From the NCBI RefSeq assembly GCF_963422335.1, contig NZ_OY729424.1, positions 4,960,001 through 5,024,000 on the forward strand: 64,000 nucleotides of DNA. Reading direction: 5' to 3'. The notes below the pieces were generated by a model. That model was not told the DNA's origin, did not search any database, and was given only the letters and a program-made list of their open reading frames with translations. Below are positions 1 through 8,936 of this stretch, piece by piece; positions within the stretch are counted from its first letter, which is position 1; each line of letters starts with the position of its first letter. This DNA is from an uncultured Roseateles sp. Lineage in GTDB: Bacteria > Pseudomonadota > Gammaproteobacteria > Burkholderiales > Burkholderiaceae_C. Both the position numbers and the translations under genes were made by a program.

Positions 1-1
1 G

Positions 2-694
2 TCCGAGGCCGCGGTGACGGCGGGCAACGCGCCCGCACTGGGCGGCCCCGGCACCGGGCCGGTGCTGGCGGTGACCCAGGCCAACCAGTACCTGCTGGCC
101 GACGTGACCGCCTGGGTGAAGGACTGGATCAGCAACCCGGGCGCCAATTTCGGTATCGCATTGACGCCGTCTCTCGGCGCGCCCGGCACCATCGTGTTCC
201 TGGACAGCAAGGAGAACACCGCCACCGGCCACCTGCCACAGCTGGACCTGACGCTGGCCGACCAGGGGCCTATCGGTCCGAGGGGAGCGACGGGGGCCAC
301 CGGCGCGACTGGAGCCGCCGGTGCAACAGGGGCGACCGGCATGCAGGGGACCAAGGGCGATAAGGGCGATAAAGGCAATACCGGAGATACCGGCCCGGCG
401 GGACCGGTGACGCTGCGCTATATCCAGTACACCCATACCGTCCCCAGCAACAGCTACGCCAACATACCGCTGGTCTGTCCGATGGGGACCGTCGTGATCA
501 GCGGCGGTTGCGGCCACCGCGACGACAACGATGCCGCCAAGGACATCAAGGTCAACTACTCCGGCCCCGAGCCCGGCTCGGAACGGCTGTACTACTCGTG
601 CCGGGTGACCAATAGCAATCTGTTCTCCAGCCGCGCCGTGCGGGTGTACGCGGTCTGCGGCTCAGTCACCAGCGTCAGCCTCACCGTCAACTGA
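2..694 (+). CDS. Collagen-like repeat surface protein with DNRLRE-type domain (C-terminal part)
   Basis: The frame is open from base 2, so the gene enters from the left edge and its start is not in the window. The first ~85 residues resemble the end of a DNRLRE domain (DVTAWVKDW, then FLDSKENTATGH), a beta-structured module of secreted proteins. Bases 266-406 encode 15 consecutive Gly-X-Y triplets plus a final GP, first GAT-rich and then Lys/Asp-rich (GTK GDK GDK), typical of bacterial collagen-like proteins. A ~95-residue tail with four cysteines follows and ends in SVSLTVN. An extracellular or surface location is inferred; the function is unknown. Confidence 0.75.
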   Translation, partial: SEAAVTAGNAPALGGPGTGPVLAVTQANQYLLADVTAWVKDWISNPGANFGIALTPSLGAPGTIVFLDSKENTATGHLPQLDLTLADQGPIGPRGATGATGATGAAGATGATGMQGTKGDKGDKGNTGDTGPAGPVTLRYIQYTHTVPSNSYANIPLVCPMGTVVISGGCGHRDDNDAAKDIKVNYSGPEPGSERLYYSCRVTNSNLFSSRAVRVYAVCGSVTSVSLTVN

Positions 695-706
695 GGCGTC
701 TCAGCC

Positions 707-1324
707 TCAAACCGGGAACTTGCGGCGGTACAGCAGCACCACGGCGTCGAGCACGGCGCGGCTGAGCTGGTCACGCACGTCCAGGTCGCCCAGGCGCTGG
801 GCGTCTTCGGGACTGAGGTCTTCCTCGTCGCCGCCCAGCAGCGCGATCGGCACCAGGGCCGCACCGATCTCGGCGTCGTCGAACAGAGTGCCCCAGCCCT
901 CGGGGTCCATCGCCACGGCCTGCAGGAAGCCCATGCACCAGACCTCGGCATCGACCAGATCGCGGTCATCGACCTCGGCCACGCTGAAGATGGGCTGCCA
1001 GGCCTCGCCCTTGTCCCGCAGCTCGATGGCAATACTCTGCAGATGGCGCAGCACCAGCAGGGTGGCACGCTTGCGCTGCTTGTTGCTGGGGAAGGGTGCA
1101 TTGCCCTCGCCATCACCGCCCCAGACGGCCGGCAGCCAGTCAGCGCCGGGCCGCTGGCTCAAATCGCCCGGACCGATCAGCAGCGCCGTCAGATAGCCAT
1201 CCATGGCCTCGATATTCATCGCCTCGTCCGAGGGCAGCTCTTGCAGCAGATCGTCCAGCGCGTTGAGTTCGTCGTCGCTCAGCGGCGCGTTGTCGGTTTG
1301 CGGGTTGTATTGGGGGTAGTCCAT
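707..1324 (-). CDS. UPF0149 (YecA-like) family protein
   Basis: A 205-residue acidic protein. The segment MNIEAMDGYLTALLIGP near residues 36-52 and the later DAEVWCMGFLQAVAMDPEGW are characteristic of the UPF0149/YecA family, whose biochemical role is poorly defined. There is no signal peptide and the C-terminal SEC-C zinc motif found in some relatives is absent. It starts at the ATG at 1324; no strong ribosome-binding site is seen. It lies 67 bp downstream of a chemoreceptor gene on the same strand and may be its own unit, because the gap holds an inverted repeat (1348-1372). Confidence 0.8.
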   Translation of the reverse strand: MDYPQYNPQTDNAPLSDDELNALDDLLQELPSDEAMNIEAMDGYLTALLIGPGDLSQRPGADWLPAVWGGDGEGNAPFPSNKQRKRATLLVLRHLQSIAIELRDKGEAWQPIFSVAEVDDRDLVDAEVWCMGFLQAVAMDPEGWGTLFDDAEIGAALVPIALLGGDEEDLSPEDAQRLGDLDVRDQLSRAVLDAVVLLYRRKFPV

Positions 1325-1347
1325 GGGCGGGGCACAGTGGTTGGATA

Positions 1348-1372
1348 CGGTAGGAATACCGTGAGCCTACCG
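1348..1372. repeat. Inverted repeat between chemoreceptor and UPF0149 gene
   Basis: CGGTAGG (1348-1354) and CCTACCG (1366-1372) form a perfect 7-bp inverted repeat with an 11-base spacer, 24 bp upstream of the UPF0149 start. It could be an operator or a weak hairpin; there is no adjacent T-run to support a terminator. Confidence 0.35.
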
Positions 1373-1391
1373 CACTGCGCCCCGCCCCGGC

Positions 1392-2951
1392 TCAGGCCGC
1401 TTGCGGCTCGAGCCGGAAGGCGCTGACGGCATTGACCAGCACCCGGGCCTGCTGGCTCAGGCTGTCGGCCGCCGCCGCCGATTGCTCGACCAGGGCGGCG
1501 TTCTGCTGCGTTGCCTCGTCCAGATCGGCCACCGCCTGGTTGATCTGGACGATGTCGCGGCCCTGCGCCTGTGCCGCCGCGCCCAGTTGAGCGATCAAGG
1601 CCACCACGCGCGCCACCTGGGCGTGGATGTCCTGCATGCTGGAGCCGGCCGAGCCGACCAGGCGCGAGCCTGCCTCGACCTTCTCGACGTTGCTGGCGAT
1701 CAGCGACTTGATCTCGCGCGCAGCGCTGGCCGAACGCTGGGCCAGATTGCGCACCTCGGCGGCGACGACGGCAAAGCCGCGCCCCTGCTCGCCGGCCCGT
1801 GCCGCCTCCACCGCCGCGTTGAGCGCCAGGATATTGGTCTGAAAGGCAATGCCGTCGATCACGCCAACGATGTCGGCGATGCGCTGCGATGCCGCATTGA
1901 TGTCGGTCATCGTGGCGATCACCTGACCCACCACCTGGTCGCCGCGCTGCGCGGCCCCGTTCGCGGCCTGGGCATAGTCGTTGGCCTGCCGCGCGGTCTC
2001 GGCACTGCCCAGCACCGTGCCCGAGAGCTGCTCCATCGACGCCGCCGTCTGCTGCAGGCTGCTGGCCTGGCGTTCGGTGCGCTGCGACAGGTCGCCGTTG
2101 CCGATGGCAATCTGGCCGGCGCCGGTGGCCACCGACTCGCTGCTGGCCCGCACCACGCCCACCAGCTGGCGCAGGGCCTCCTGCATCAGCTGCAGCGACT
2201 GGGTCAGCTGGCCGACCTCGTCGCGCGACTCGACGGTGATGCGCGAACTCAAGTCGCCCTTGGCAATGCGCTGCGTGACCTGGATCGCCGCCAGCAGGGG
2301 ACGGGTCACGCTGCGCGCCAGCCAGCTGGCAATGCCGGCGCCACACAGCGCCGACAGCGCCAGCAGGGCCAGCATCGCCATGCCGGCCTGGCGTATCGTC
2401 AGGTCGGCCTGCAGGCGCGACTGCTCCATGCGCCCGCGCTCCAGCGTCACCAATTCGTCCAGCACCGTGAAATAGGCGTTCTGGGCCTGCGTCACCTCGC
2501 CCACCAGCAGGTCGCGGGCGACATCGTTCTGGCCCTCCATGCCCAGCTTGATGGCTTGATTCATCTGTTGCACGTAGACCAACCGGGTATCGGTCACGCG
2601 CCGCAGCGTCGCCTCGGTCTGCTGGCCGCTGAGCCGGTCTTCCAGCGCCTTCAGCAGGGTCTGCGTGCTGCTGCGATTGGCGTCGATCTGCGCCTTCTCG
2701 GCCTGCTTGGCCCGGGCATCGCTCAGCAGCGCGATATTGCGCGCCGCGCGTGCCGTGACATTGACGTTGTCCTTGATGCTGCTCAGCAGCCCGACCACGA
2801 CCAGGTGCTGCTCGGTCAGCGCATGGATACGTGCGCCCACCTGCTCCAGCGCCAGCCGGCCGAACACCGCCACGCCCATGCTGACCAGTATCAGCAGGGC
2901 AAAACCCAGCCGCAGGCGGGTCGCAATCGATTGATTCTTCAGGCTCATCAT
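1392..2951 (-). CDS. Methyl-accepting chemotaxis protein (4HB sensor type)
   Basis: A 519-residue chemoreceptor. It has a membrane segment at about residues 12-32, a ~155-residue periplasmic helical domain (four-helix-bundle type), a second membrane segment near 190-212, a HAMP domain (MAKGDLSSRI-like region) and a long cytoplasmic signalling domain. The conserved hairpin tip is present (IDGIAFQTNILALNAAVEAA, then AGEQGRGFAVVAAEVRNLA). No C-terminal CheR-tethering pentapeptide is seen; it ends EPQAA. The frame is open further upstream, but ATG ATG at 2951/2948 is chosen because GGGAG lies 7-8 bases before it and the signal anchor starts directly after. The ligand is unknown. Confidence 0.92.
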   Translation of the reverse strand: MMSLKNQSIATRLRLGFALLILVSMGVAVFGRLALEQVGARIHALTEQHLVVVGLLSSIKDNVNVTARAARNIALLSDARAKQAEKAQIDANRSSTQTLLKALEDRLSGQQTEATLRRVTDTRLVYVQQMNQAIKLGMEGQNDVARDLLVGEVTQAQNAYFTVLDELVTLERGRMEQSRLQADLTIRQAGMAMLALLALSALCGAGIASWLARSVTRPLLAAIQVTQRIAKGDLSSRITVESRDEVGQLTQSLQLMQEALRQLVGVVRASSESVATGAGQIAIGNGDLSQRTERQASSLQQTAASMEQLSGTVLGSAETARQANDYAQAANGAAQRGDQVVGQVIATMTDINAASQRIADIVGVIDGIAFQTNILALNAAVEAARAGEQGRGFAVVAAEVRNLAQRSASAAREIKSLIASNVEKVEAGSRLVGSAGSSMQDIHAQVARVVALIAQLGAAAQAQGRDIVQINQAVADLDEATQQNAALVEQSAAAADSLSQQARVLVNAVSAFRLEPQAA

Positions 2952-3121
2952 CAGACTTCTCCCTTGCACACCAGACGGCGAGGTCTGGCCGGGGCAGGGA
3001 CCGGCTGCGGGCTGCCGCAATGGCCCGCGCCCAACGTCTGGAATCTCCCTGTCGATCTGCTTTTGCCGCAGATTTACGGGGTTATTCTGCACCTCATTCG
3101 CAGGCCGGCCTGCGAACTATT

Positions 3122-3706
3122 TCAAAGGCTGGGCCAGATGCCGGCCGGCACGTCCAGGCGCAGGTACCAGTCGGACGGCAGCGTGCCGGCCCAAACCAGA
3201 TTGTGGTGCGGCAGCAGGCGCCGCTTGGCAAAGGTCATGCGTGCATCGGCCAGGGCCAGCAAGGTGCTGGCCAGCCAGTCCTGGTTGGGCGGGCTGGCGG
3301 CCACGCCTATGGTGGCCGTCAACGGGCGCAAGCCACCCAGCTGGGCCAGGGCACTGACAATGCGGTCACGCAGGCGCTCGGCCAGCTCGGCCGCGGCCGT
3401 CAGGCCGGTGTCGGGCAGTATCAGCACGAACTCGTCCGCCCCGAGGTAAGCCAGGGTCGCGCTGCTGGGTTGCAGCTGCTGCAGCAGCATGGCCAGCTGC
3501 GTCAGCACCTGTTCGGCCTGTGCCGGGCCGTGTTCGTCCTGATAGTCCTTGAAGTGGTCGATGTCCAGGGTCAGCACGGCCAGCGACCGGCCGGACGCGC
3601 GCGCGGCCTGAGCAATCGACTCGAACACCTGCTGCATGGCCTGACGGCTCAGGACGCCGGGCACGGCCCGCAGGTCGGCATGGGCAATAGCGTGTGCAAC
3701 GGTCAT
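3122..3706 (-). CDS. GGDEF-fold protein with degenerate GADEF active site
   Basis: A 194-residue soluble protein consisting essentially of one GGDEF domain. The signature loop reads YLGADEFVL (GADEF instead of GGDEF), and the upstream substrate-binding stretch DIDHFKDYQDEHG has Gln where active diguanylate cyclases usually have Asn. Catalytic activity is therefore doubtful; it may be a c-di-GMP or GTP sensor, or a structural partner. The ATG at 3706 is preceded by GGGAG at good spacing; an upstream in-frame ATG (3754) has no such signal. It lies between a DUF4197 gene and a chemoreceptor, all leftward. Confidence 0.8.
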   Translation of the reverse strand: MTVAHAIAHADLRAVPGVLSRQAMQQVFESIAQAARASGRSLAVLTLDIDHFKDYQDEHGPAQAEQVLTQLAMLLQQLQPSSATLAYLGADEFVLILPDTGLTAAAELAERLRDRIVSALAQLGGLRPLTATIGVAASPPNQDWLASTLLALADARMTFAKRRLLPHHNLVWAGTLPSDWYLRLDVPAGIWPSL

Positions 3707-3782
3707 GGGTACTCCCAGGTAGCGATGCCTCATGCTAGCCAAGCGCCACGGCACTGCTCATGCTCCATAACCCGGGGTGCGG

Positions 3783-4454
3783 TCAGCCGAACACCTTCTT
3801 CAGGATCGCACTGCCGGTGCCCACAGGGTCCTGGCGGATCTTGTGCTCCTCTTCGGCGATCATCAGGTAAAGGCCGTCCAGCGCACGGCGGGTGACATAT
3901 TGCTGGACATTGGCGTCCTCATCCTTGACCAGGCCGAACTTGGCGGCCTTGGCGGCGACGGCGTTGTACTTCTCGGCGGCCGATACCTTTTGGGTCGCGC
4001 GGGTGACGATGGGCAGGAACTTGAGGCCCAGCGGCTCGCGGGTGTTGCGGGCGAAGAAATCGGTCACCGCGGTATCACCACCGCGCACGATCTGCAGCGC
4101 ATCCTTGACCGAGACGTTCTTCACCGTCTGCACCAGCAGCGCCTTGGCCTCGGGGATGGCGGCCTCGGCAGCGCGGTTCATCGCGGTGATCAGTTCATCG
4201 ACCTTCTTCTGCTGGCCGGTGGCGCGCAAAAGCTTGGCGGCATCGTTCAGCGCGCCGGGCAGGCCTATGCGCACCTTCTCGTTGCCTAGAAACCCGTCCT
4301 GCTTGCCGAGCAGGGCCACGGCAGCGATCGCACCGCGCTCCAGCGCAGCGCGTATGCCTGAGGCGGCATCGCGCTCGGACAGATCGCCCGCCCACAGCGG
4401 CAGGTGAACAAGGCCCAGCGCGCTGGCTTGAGCGAATTGACGGCGGCTGATCAT
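3783..4454 (-). CDS. DUF4197 family exported protein
   Basis: A 223-residue protein of the DUF4197 family, recognised from the pattern GIRAALERGAIAAVALLG, NEKVRIGLPG and the C-terminal ALDGLYLMIAEEEHKIRQDP. The N-terminus SRRQFAQASALGLVHLPLWA looks like a twin-arginine signal peptide, so periplasmic export is inferred. The ATG at 4454 is used because AGGAG sits six bases upstream; the in-frame ATG at 4460 would leave no spacing. The function of the family is not known. It is divergent from ndh. Confidence 0.8.
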   Translation of the reverse strand: MISRRQFAQASALGLVHLPLWAGDLSERDAASGIRAALERGAIAAVALLGKQDGFLGNEKVRIGLPGALNDAAKLLRATGQQKKVDELITAMNRAAEAAIPEAKALLVQTVKNVSVKDALQIVRGGDTAVTDFFARNTREPLGLKFLPIVTRATQKVSAAEKYNAVAAKAAKFGLVKDEDANVQQYVTRRALDGLYLMIAEEEHKIRQDPVGTGSAILKKVFG

Positions 4455-4628
4455 GGGCATCTCCTGTTGGCTTGACAGCCATGATGCCAGCTGTTGGGCG
4501 CGCCATTGCCGAGTTCGCATCGGCCCATGTCGGGCGCTCATATCGAGCCGTTTGGGGGGCCCTTGCCGACGGCCAGCCAACGCCGCTTCGCAGAGTCTGC
4601 TTGAATCGGGTGTAACAGGAGGATAGAA

Positions 4629-5948
4629 ATGAACAAGACCCGCGTGCTGGTGATTGGTTGTGGCTTTGGCGGTATCGAGGCGGTGCGAGCGCTGTCCCAG
4701 GCGCGGGACCAGGTGGAAATCACGCTGGTGGACCGCACCAACCACCATCTGTTCCAGCCCCTGCTCTACCAGGTGGCCACCGCGGGCCTGAGCGCACCAG
4801 CGATCTCGGGTCCGATACGCCACATCCTGCGGCCGCAGATGCGGCGCGGCAATCTGACCATTCTGCAGGCCGAGGTCAAAGCCATTGATGCGCCAGGCCG
4901 CAAGGTCACCCTGCATGACGGCGAGCAGCTGGCCTACGACCATCTGATCGTCGCCGCCGGAGCCACCCACAGCTATTTCGGCCACGACGACTGGGCCGCC
5001 CACGCACCGGGGCTGAAGACGCTGACCGATGCCTTCAATATCCGCCAGCGCGTCGTCAATGCCTTCGAGCAGGCCGAACGCTGCGAGGACGCCACCCGGC
5101 GCCAGGCCTGGCTGACCTTTGTCGTCATCGGCGCCGGGCCCACCGGCGTGGAGATGGCCGGCACCCTGAGCGAGATGGCGCGGCACACACTGGTCAGCGA
5201 GTTCCGTCGCATCGATTCGCGCCAGGCGCGGGTGGTGCTGGTCGAGGGCTCCGACCGGGTGCTGGGCAGCTTTGTGCCGGCCCTGTCGCAGCGCGCCGCC
5301 GAACAGCTGCAAAAGCTGGGCGTGGAGCTGCGCACCGGTTGCCGCGTCACCCATATCGATGGCGACAGCGTGCGCTTCGAATCGACGGCAGGTACCGAGA
5401 CCCTGCCCAGCCACACGGTCGTCTGGGCCGCCGGCGTGGCTGGCTCGCCGCTGGGCCGGGCCTTGGCCGACAGTGCCGGCGCGACGCTGGATCGGGCCGG
5501 CCGCGTGCTGGTGCAACCCGATCTCAGCCTGGACGGCCACCCCGAGATCAGCGTCATCGGCGATCTGGCTGCGGCCAAGAGCTATGCGCCCGGCGCCGAA
5601 CCCAAGCCGGTGCCCGGCGTCAGCCCGGCGGCCAAGCAGATGGGGCGCAGCGTGGCGGCCAATGTCTTGCGGCGGCTGCAACGTCAGCCCACCCTGCCCT
5701 TCCGCTATGCCGACTACGGCAATCTGGCCACCGTGGGCCGCAAGGCGGCGGTCGTCGATCTGGGCGTGCCGGGCCTGGGCGCCCTGCGCTTTTCAGGCTA
5801 CTTCGCCTGGCTGTTCTGGCTGTTCGCGCATATCTACTTCCTGATCGGCTTTCGCAACCGGCTGATCGTGCTGATCGACTGGGCCTGGGCCTACTGGACC
5901 TTCGAGCGCAACGCCCGGGTGGTGCCGCAGGCGCAGGACCCTGCCTAA
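4629..5948 (+). CDS. ndh: Type II NADH dehydrogenase (NAD(P)/FAD-dependent oxidoreductase)
   Basis: A 439-residue flavoprotein that would pass electrons from NADH to quinone at the inner face of the membrane without proton pumping. The FAD-binding GCGFGG is at residues 10-15, the NADH-binding VIGAGPTGVEMAGTL near residue 163, then VVWAAGV, and the FAD-contacting VIGDLAAA. The C-terminal stretch WLFWLFAHIYFLIGF is hydrophobic and probably anchors the enzyme. The length is usual for NDH-2. AGGAGG precedes the ATG. The stop overlaps the dusC stop on the other strand by three bases. Confidence 0.9.
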   Translation: MNKTRVLVIGCGFGGIEAVRALSQARDQVEITLVDRTNHHLFQPLLYQVATAGLSAPAISGPIRHILRPQMRRGNLTILQAEVKAIDAPGRKVTLHDGEQLAYDHLIVAAGATHSYFGHDDWAAHAPGLKTLTDAFNIRQRVVNAFEQAERCEDATRRQAWLTFVVIGAGPTGVEMAGTLSEMARHTLVSEFRRIDSRQARVVLVEGSDRVLGSFVPALSQRAAEQLQKLGVELRTGCRVTHIDGDSVRFESTAGTETLPSHTVVWAAGVAGSPLGRALADSAGATLDRAGRVLVQPDLSLDGHPEISVIGDLAAAKSYAPGAEPKPVPGVSPAAKQMGRSVAANVLRRLQRQPTLPFRYADYGNLATVGRKAAVVDLGVPGLGALRFSGYFAWLFWLFAHIYFLIGFRNRLIVLIDWAWAYWTFERNARVVPQAQDPA

Positions 5949-6904
5949 GCCGCGACAAGCTCCCGTGCATCGAAACTTTGGTGCACGCGAGCCCGCACCA
6001 GGGCCGGGTCATTGACCGTGCGCACATCGGCATAGATGCCTTCTGCCTCCGGGTAGAGCCGGCGCAGATAGTTGAGCCATTGCTTGAGCCGGCCGGCGCG
6101 GTGGCGGGGCTCGATGTGCATGTCGATCAGCCCCCAGAAGTGCTGTATCAGCGGCAACAGCTCACCCCAGGCCAGCACGCCGGCGCCGGGCTGCAGAATG
6201 CTCAGCGCCAGGCCTGGATTGACGACCATGCCGCGGCCCAGCATCAGCGGATGGCAGCCCGATTGCTCGCGGCAGCGGGCGGCATCGTCGGCGGTCCAGA
6301 TCTCGCCGTTGGCGATCACCGGAATCTTCAAGCTGGCGCGGATCTCGGCAATGCGGTCCCAGTAGGCCGGCGGCTTGTAGCCATCGGCCTTGGTGCGGGC
6401 ATGGACCACCAGCTCGTCGGCGCCGGCCGACTCGATCGCCTGCGCGCAATCCAGCGTCCGGCTGGTGCAGTGGAAGCCCAGCCTCATCTTGGCCGACACC
6501 GGCATCGGCTGCGGCACGGCACTGCGCACCGCGGACACGATCTGGTGGATCAGCTCCGGGTCATCCAGCAGCGCGGCACCGCCGCCATGGCGGTTCACCA
6601 CCTTGGCCGGGCAGCCGAAGTTCAGGTCTATGCCGGCCGGCCCCAGCTCGGCCAGCTTGGCGGCGTTCTCGGCCAGGCAGGCAATATCTGACCCCATCAG
6701 CTGCGCCCGCACAGGCACGCCCGAGGGCGTGCGCCCGCCATTGAGCAGCTCGGGCACGATGCGGATGAAGGTGCGATTCGGCAGCAAGGTGCCGGTGACG
6801 CGGATGAACTCCGACACGCAGCGGTCTATGCCGCCGACGCGCGTCAGCACATCGCGCAAGGTGAAGTCGAGCAGGCCCTCCATGGGCGCCAACAGAATCG
6901 TCAT
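5945..6904 (-). CDS. dusC: tRNA-dihydrouridine(16) synthase DusC
   Basis: A 319-residue FMN-dependent enzyme that reduces uridine 16 in the D-loop of tRNA. It begins LLAPMEG, carries SEFIRV, NFGCPAKVVNRHGGGAALL with the catalytic cysteine, and VSAKMRLGF, as in the DusC branch (E. coli DusC also has LLAPMEG, EFVRV and RTPSG near the same places). Its ATG overlaps the stop of the upstream TPR/GT41 gene in an ATGA arrangement, so translation of the two is probably coupled. The length matches the family. Confidence 0.9.
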   Translation of the reverse strand: MTILLAPMEGLLDFTLRDVLTRVGGIDRCVSEFIRVTGTLLPNRTFIRIVPELLNGGRTPSGVPVRAQLMGSDIACLAENAAKLAELGPAGIDLNFGCPAKVVNRHGGGAALLDDPELIHQIVSAVRSAVPQPMPVSAKMRLGFHCTSRTLDCAQAIESAGADELVVHARTKADGYKPPAYWDRIAEIRASLKIPVIANGEIWTADDAARCREQSGCHPLMLGRGMVVNPGLALSILQPGAGVLAWGELLPLIQHFWGLIDMHIEPRHRAGRLKQWLNYLRRLYPEAEGIYADVRTVNDPALVRARVHQSFDARELVAA

Positions 6905-8859
6905 CGCGCCTGCCCCTCACACCAGCCGCGCCAGGCCCGGCGCAGCAGCGCGTCGAAATGGCCGGCAAAGCGCGGCGCATCGCACAGCGGTGAGCGCAAC
7001 AGCCGTTCGCGCAGGCCGGCACGCAGCGCGGCCAGGGCCTGCGGATCACCGGCATGGGCGACGGCACGGGCCAGGTAGTCGTCCCCGTCGGCGGCCACCC
7101 AGTCGGGCAGGTCGAGGTTTTGCAGCAGGCTCTCGCCCTGGCGCGACAGCGCCGTGGCGCCGCGCAGGCTCAAGACCGGCACGCCCATCCACAGGCCCTC
7201 GACGCTGGTCGTGCCGCCCGGATAGGGAAAGGGGTCGAGCGCGATGTCTACCCTGTTGTAAGCGGCCAGGTACTCGGCGCGCGGCGAGGCGCCTTCCAGC
7301 AGCAGGCGCTCGGGGGCAATGCCATGTCGGGCGAAGCGCTCATGCAGCGCGTCCTGCCGCGCGCACTTCAGCAGCAGCCGGCTGCCAGGCAACGCCAGCA
7401 GCACACGCGCCCACAGCGCGACCACCGCCTCGTTCATCTTCAAGGGCTTGTTGAAGCAGCCGAAGGTGATGGCGCCTTGCGTCAGCGCCGGCAAGGGGCC
7501 GACCGCGATGTCCAGCGCCGGTGGCGTGAAGCACAGAAAGGTCTCGGGCAGGCGCAGCACCGGCTCGACGAATTCCGCCTCGGCGCCGGGCGGTGTGATC
7601 CAGGGATCGCCAACAAAGGCGTCGATGGCGTCCAGTCCGGTGCTTGCGCAATAGCCCAGCCAGCTCAGTTGAACCGGCGCCGGCTTCCAGGCGAACACCG
7701 GCAGCCGGTTGTGAGCGGTGTGGCCGGCCAGATCGATCAGCACGTCGATCGCATCGGCATGGATCTGCTGCGCCAGCGCTTCATCGCTCAGAGCCCGCAC
7801 CGCACGCCAGTGCTGGCAGTGGCTGCGGATCGCCATTGAAACGGCATCGTCAGTCGCTTGATTGGCATAGACGACAAGATCCACCTCGCGGCCCAGTTCG
7901 GCCAGCACCGACTGCGCGAAATAGCCGACCGGGTGTTTGCGCAGATCAGCCGACACCAGGCCCACGCGCAGGCGCCGGTCGGGCTCACGACGGCACAGCC
8001 AGCTCGTGAACGGGTGTGCCACCTGCGCCGCCAGCAGGCCAAACTGCCGCGCCTCGTCCAACGCCCCAGCCTGCTGGGGGCGGTAGTTCAGCATGAACAG
8101 CAGATTGCTGCGCGCCTCGAAGTTCAGCGGCTCCAGCGCCAGTGCGGCACGGTAGCTGGCCGCGGCATCGTCGAAACGGCCCATCTCCTTGTACGCATAG
8201 GCCAGATTGCTGTGGAACAGTCCATGGCCCGGCTGCAACGCAATGGCGCGCTGATAGTGCGGCAGCGCCTCGTCGGCACGGCCCAGCGCCTGCAAGGCAT
8301 TGGCCAGGCTGCCATGGGCCTCGGCATGGTCGGGCCTGAGGCGCAATGCATCGCGGTAGCTGGCGGCTGCGGCCTCCTGCTGGCCCAGTTCGGCCAGGGC
8401 AATGCCCAGCTTGAAATGCGCCTGCAACAGCTGGGGATTGAACTGCAGCGCGCGGCGGTAGCTGGCCGCGGCCTCGTCCCAGCGGGCCTGCAGCGTCAGC
8501 ACATTGCCCAGATTCAGATGGGCCACCGCAAAACCGGGCTGCAGTGCCAGCGCGCGCTGCAGGCTGGCGGCGGCCTCGTCCAGCCGACCCAGGCCGGTCA
8601 GGGCCAGGCCGAGATTGCTGGCCAGATCGGCATCGCCGGGCAGCAGCGCGGCGGCCTGCTGCAAGGCTTCGAACGCCGGCTTGCCCTGCGCCAGCAGGGC
8701 CACGCTCAGGCCCTTCCAGACCTCGCCGGCCTGCGGATGGCGGGCCAGCAGTGCCCGCGCATGGCCCTCCATCTCGGCATAGCGGCGGGCGCTGAACAGC
8801 GCGAACAGCTGCTGCAGCTCAGCGTGGGGTAAGGCGGGTAAGGAAGGCGGGAGACTCAT
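6901..8859 (-). CDS. TPR-containing GT41 glycosyltransferase (O-GlcNAc transferase/SPINDLY-like)
   Basis: A 652-residue protein. Residues ~20-270 are tandem TPR repeats (GLGRLDEAAASLQRALALQP and similar units); the remainder is a GT41-type catalytic region (RVGLVSADLRKHPVGYF, DVLIDLAGHTAHNRLPVFAW, VQLSWLGY, DPFPYPGGTTSVEGLWMGVP). Family members move a sugar from a nucleotide donor to Ser/Thr of proteins; the bacterial substrates are mostly unknown. ATG at 8859 or 8886 is possible; neither has a strong ribosome-binding site. It is the first gene of a coupled pair with dusC. Confidence 0.87.
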   Translation of the reverse strand: MSLPPSLPALPHAELQQLFALFSARRYAEMEGHARALLARHPQAGEVWKGLSVALLAQGKPAFEALQQAAALLPGDADLASNLGLALTGLGRLDEAAASLQRALALQPGFAVAHLNLGNVLTLQARWDEAAASYRRALQFNPQLLQAHFKLGIALAELGQQEAAAASYRDALRLRPDHAEAHGSLANALQALGRADEALPHYQRAIALQPGHGLFHSNLAYAYKEMGRFDDAAASYRAALALEPLNFEARSNLLFMLNYRPQQAGALDEARQFGLLAAQVAHPFTSWLCRREPDRRLRVGLVSADLRKHPVGYFAQSVLAELGREVDLVVYANQATDDAVSMAIRSHCQHWRAVRALSDEALAQQIHADAIDVLIDLAGHTAHNRLPVFAWKPAPVQLSWLGYCASTGLDAIDAFVGDPWITPPGAEAEFVEPVLRLPETFLCFTPPALDIAVGPLPALTQGAITFGCFNKPLKMNEAVVALWARVLLALPGSRLLLKCARQDALHERFARHGIAPERLLLEGASPRAEYLAAYNRVDIALDPFPYPGGTTSVEGLWMGVPVLSLRGATALSRQGESLLQNLDLPDWVAADGDDYLARAVAHAGDPQALAALRAGLRERLLRSPLCDAPRFAGHFDALLRRAWRGWCEGQAR

Positions 8860-8936
8860 GCGGAGGTGAAGTGGCCAAGCGCGCATTATTGCCCGCCGGC
8901 CCTTTCACTCACCGCGCCGCGGCGAGGGGCACCGCT

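Noticed and set aside
1401..3449. A 682-codon open frame antisense to the first chemoreceptor
   Set aside because: Composition is that of reversed chemoreceptor codons (Leu/Arg/Gln/His); no independent start signal or family.
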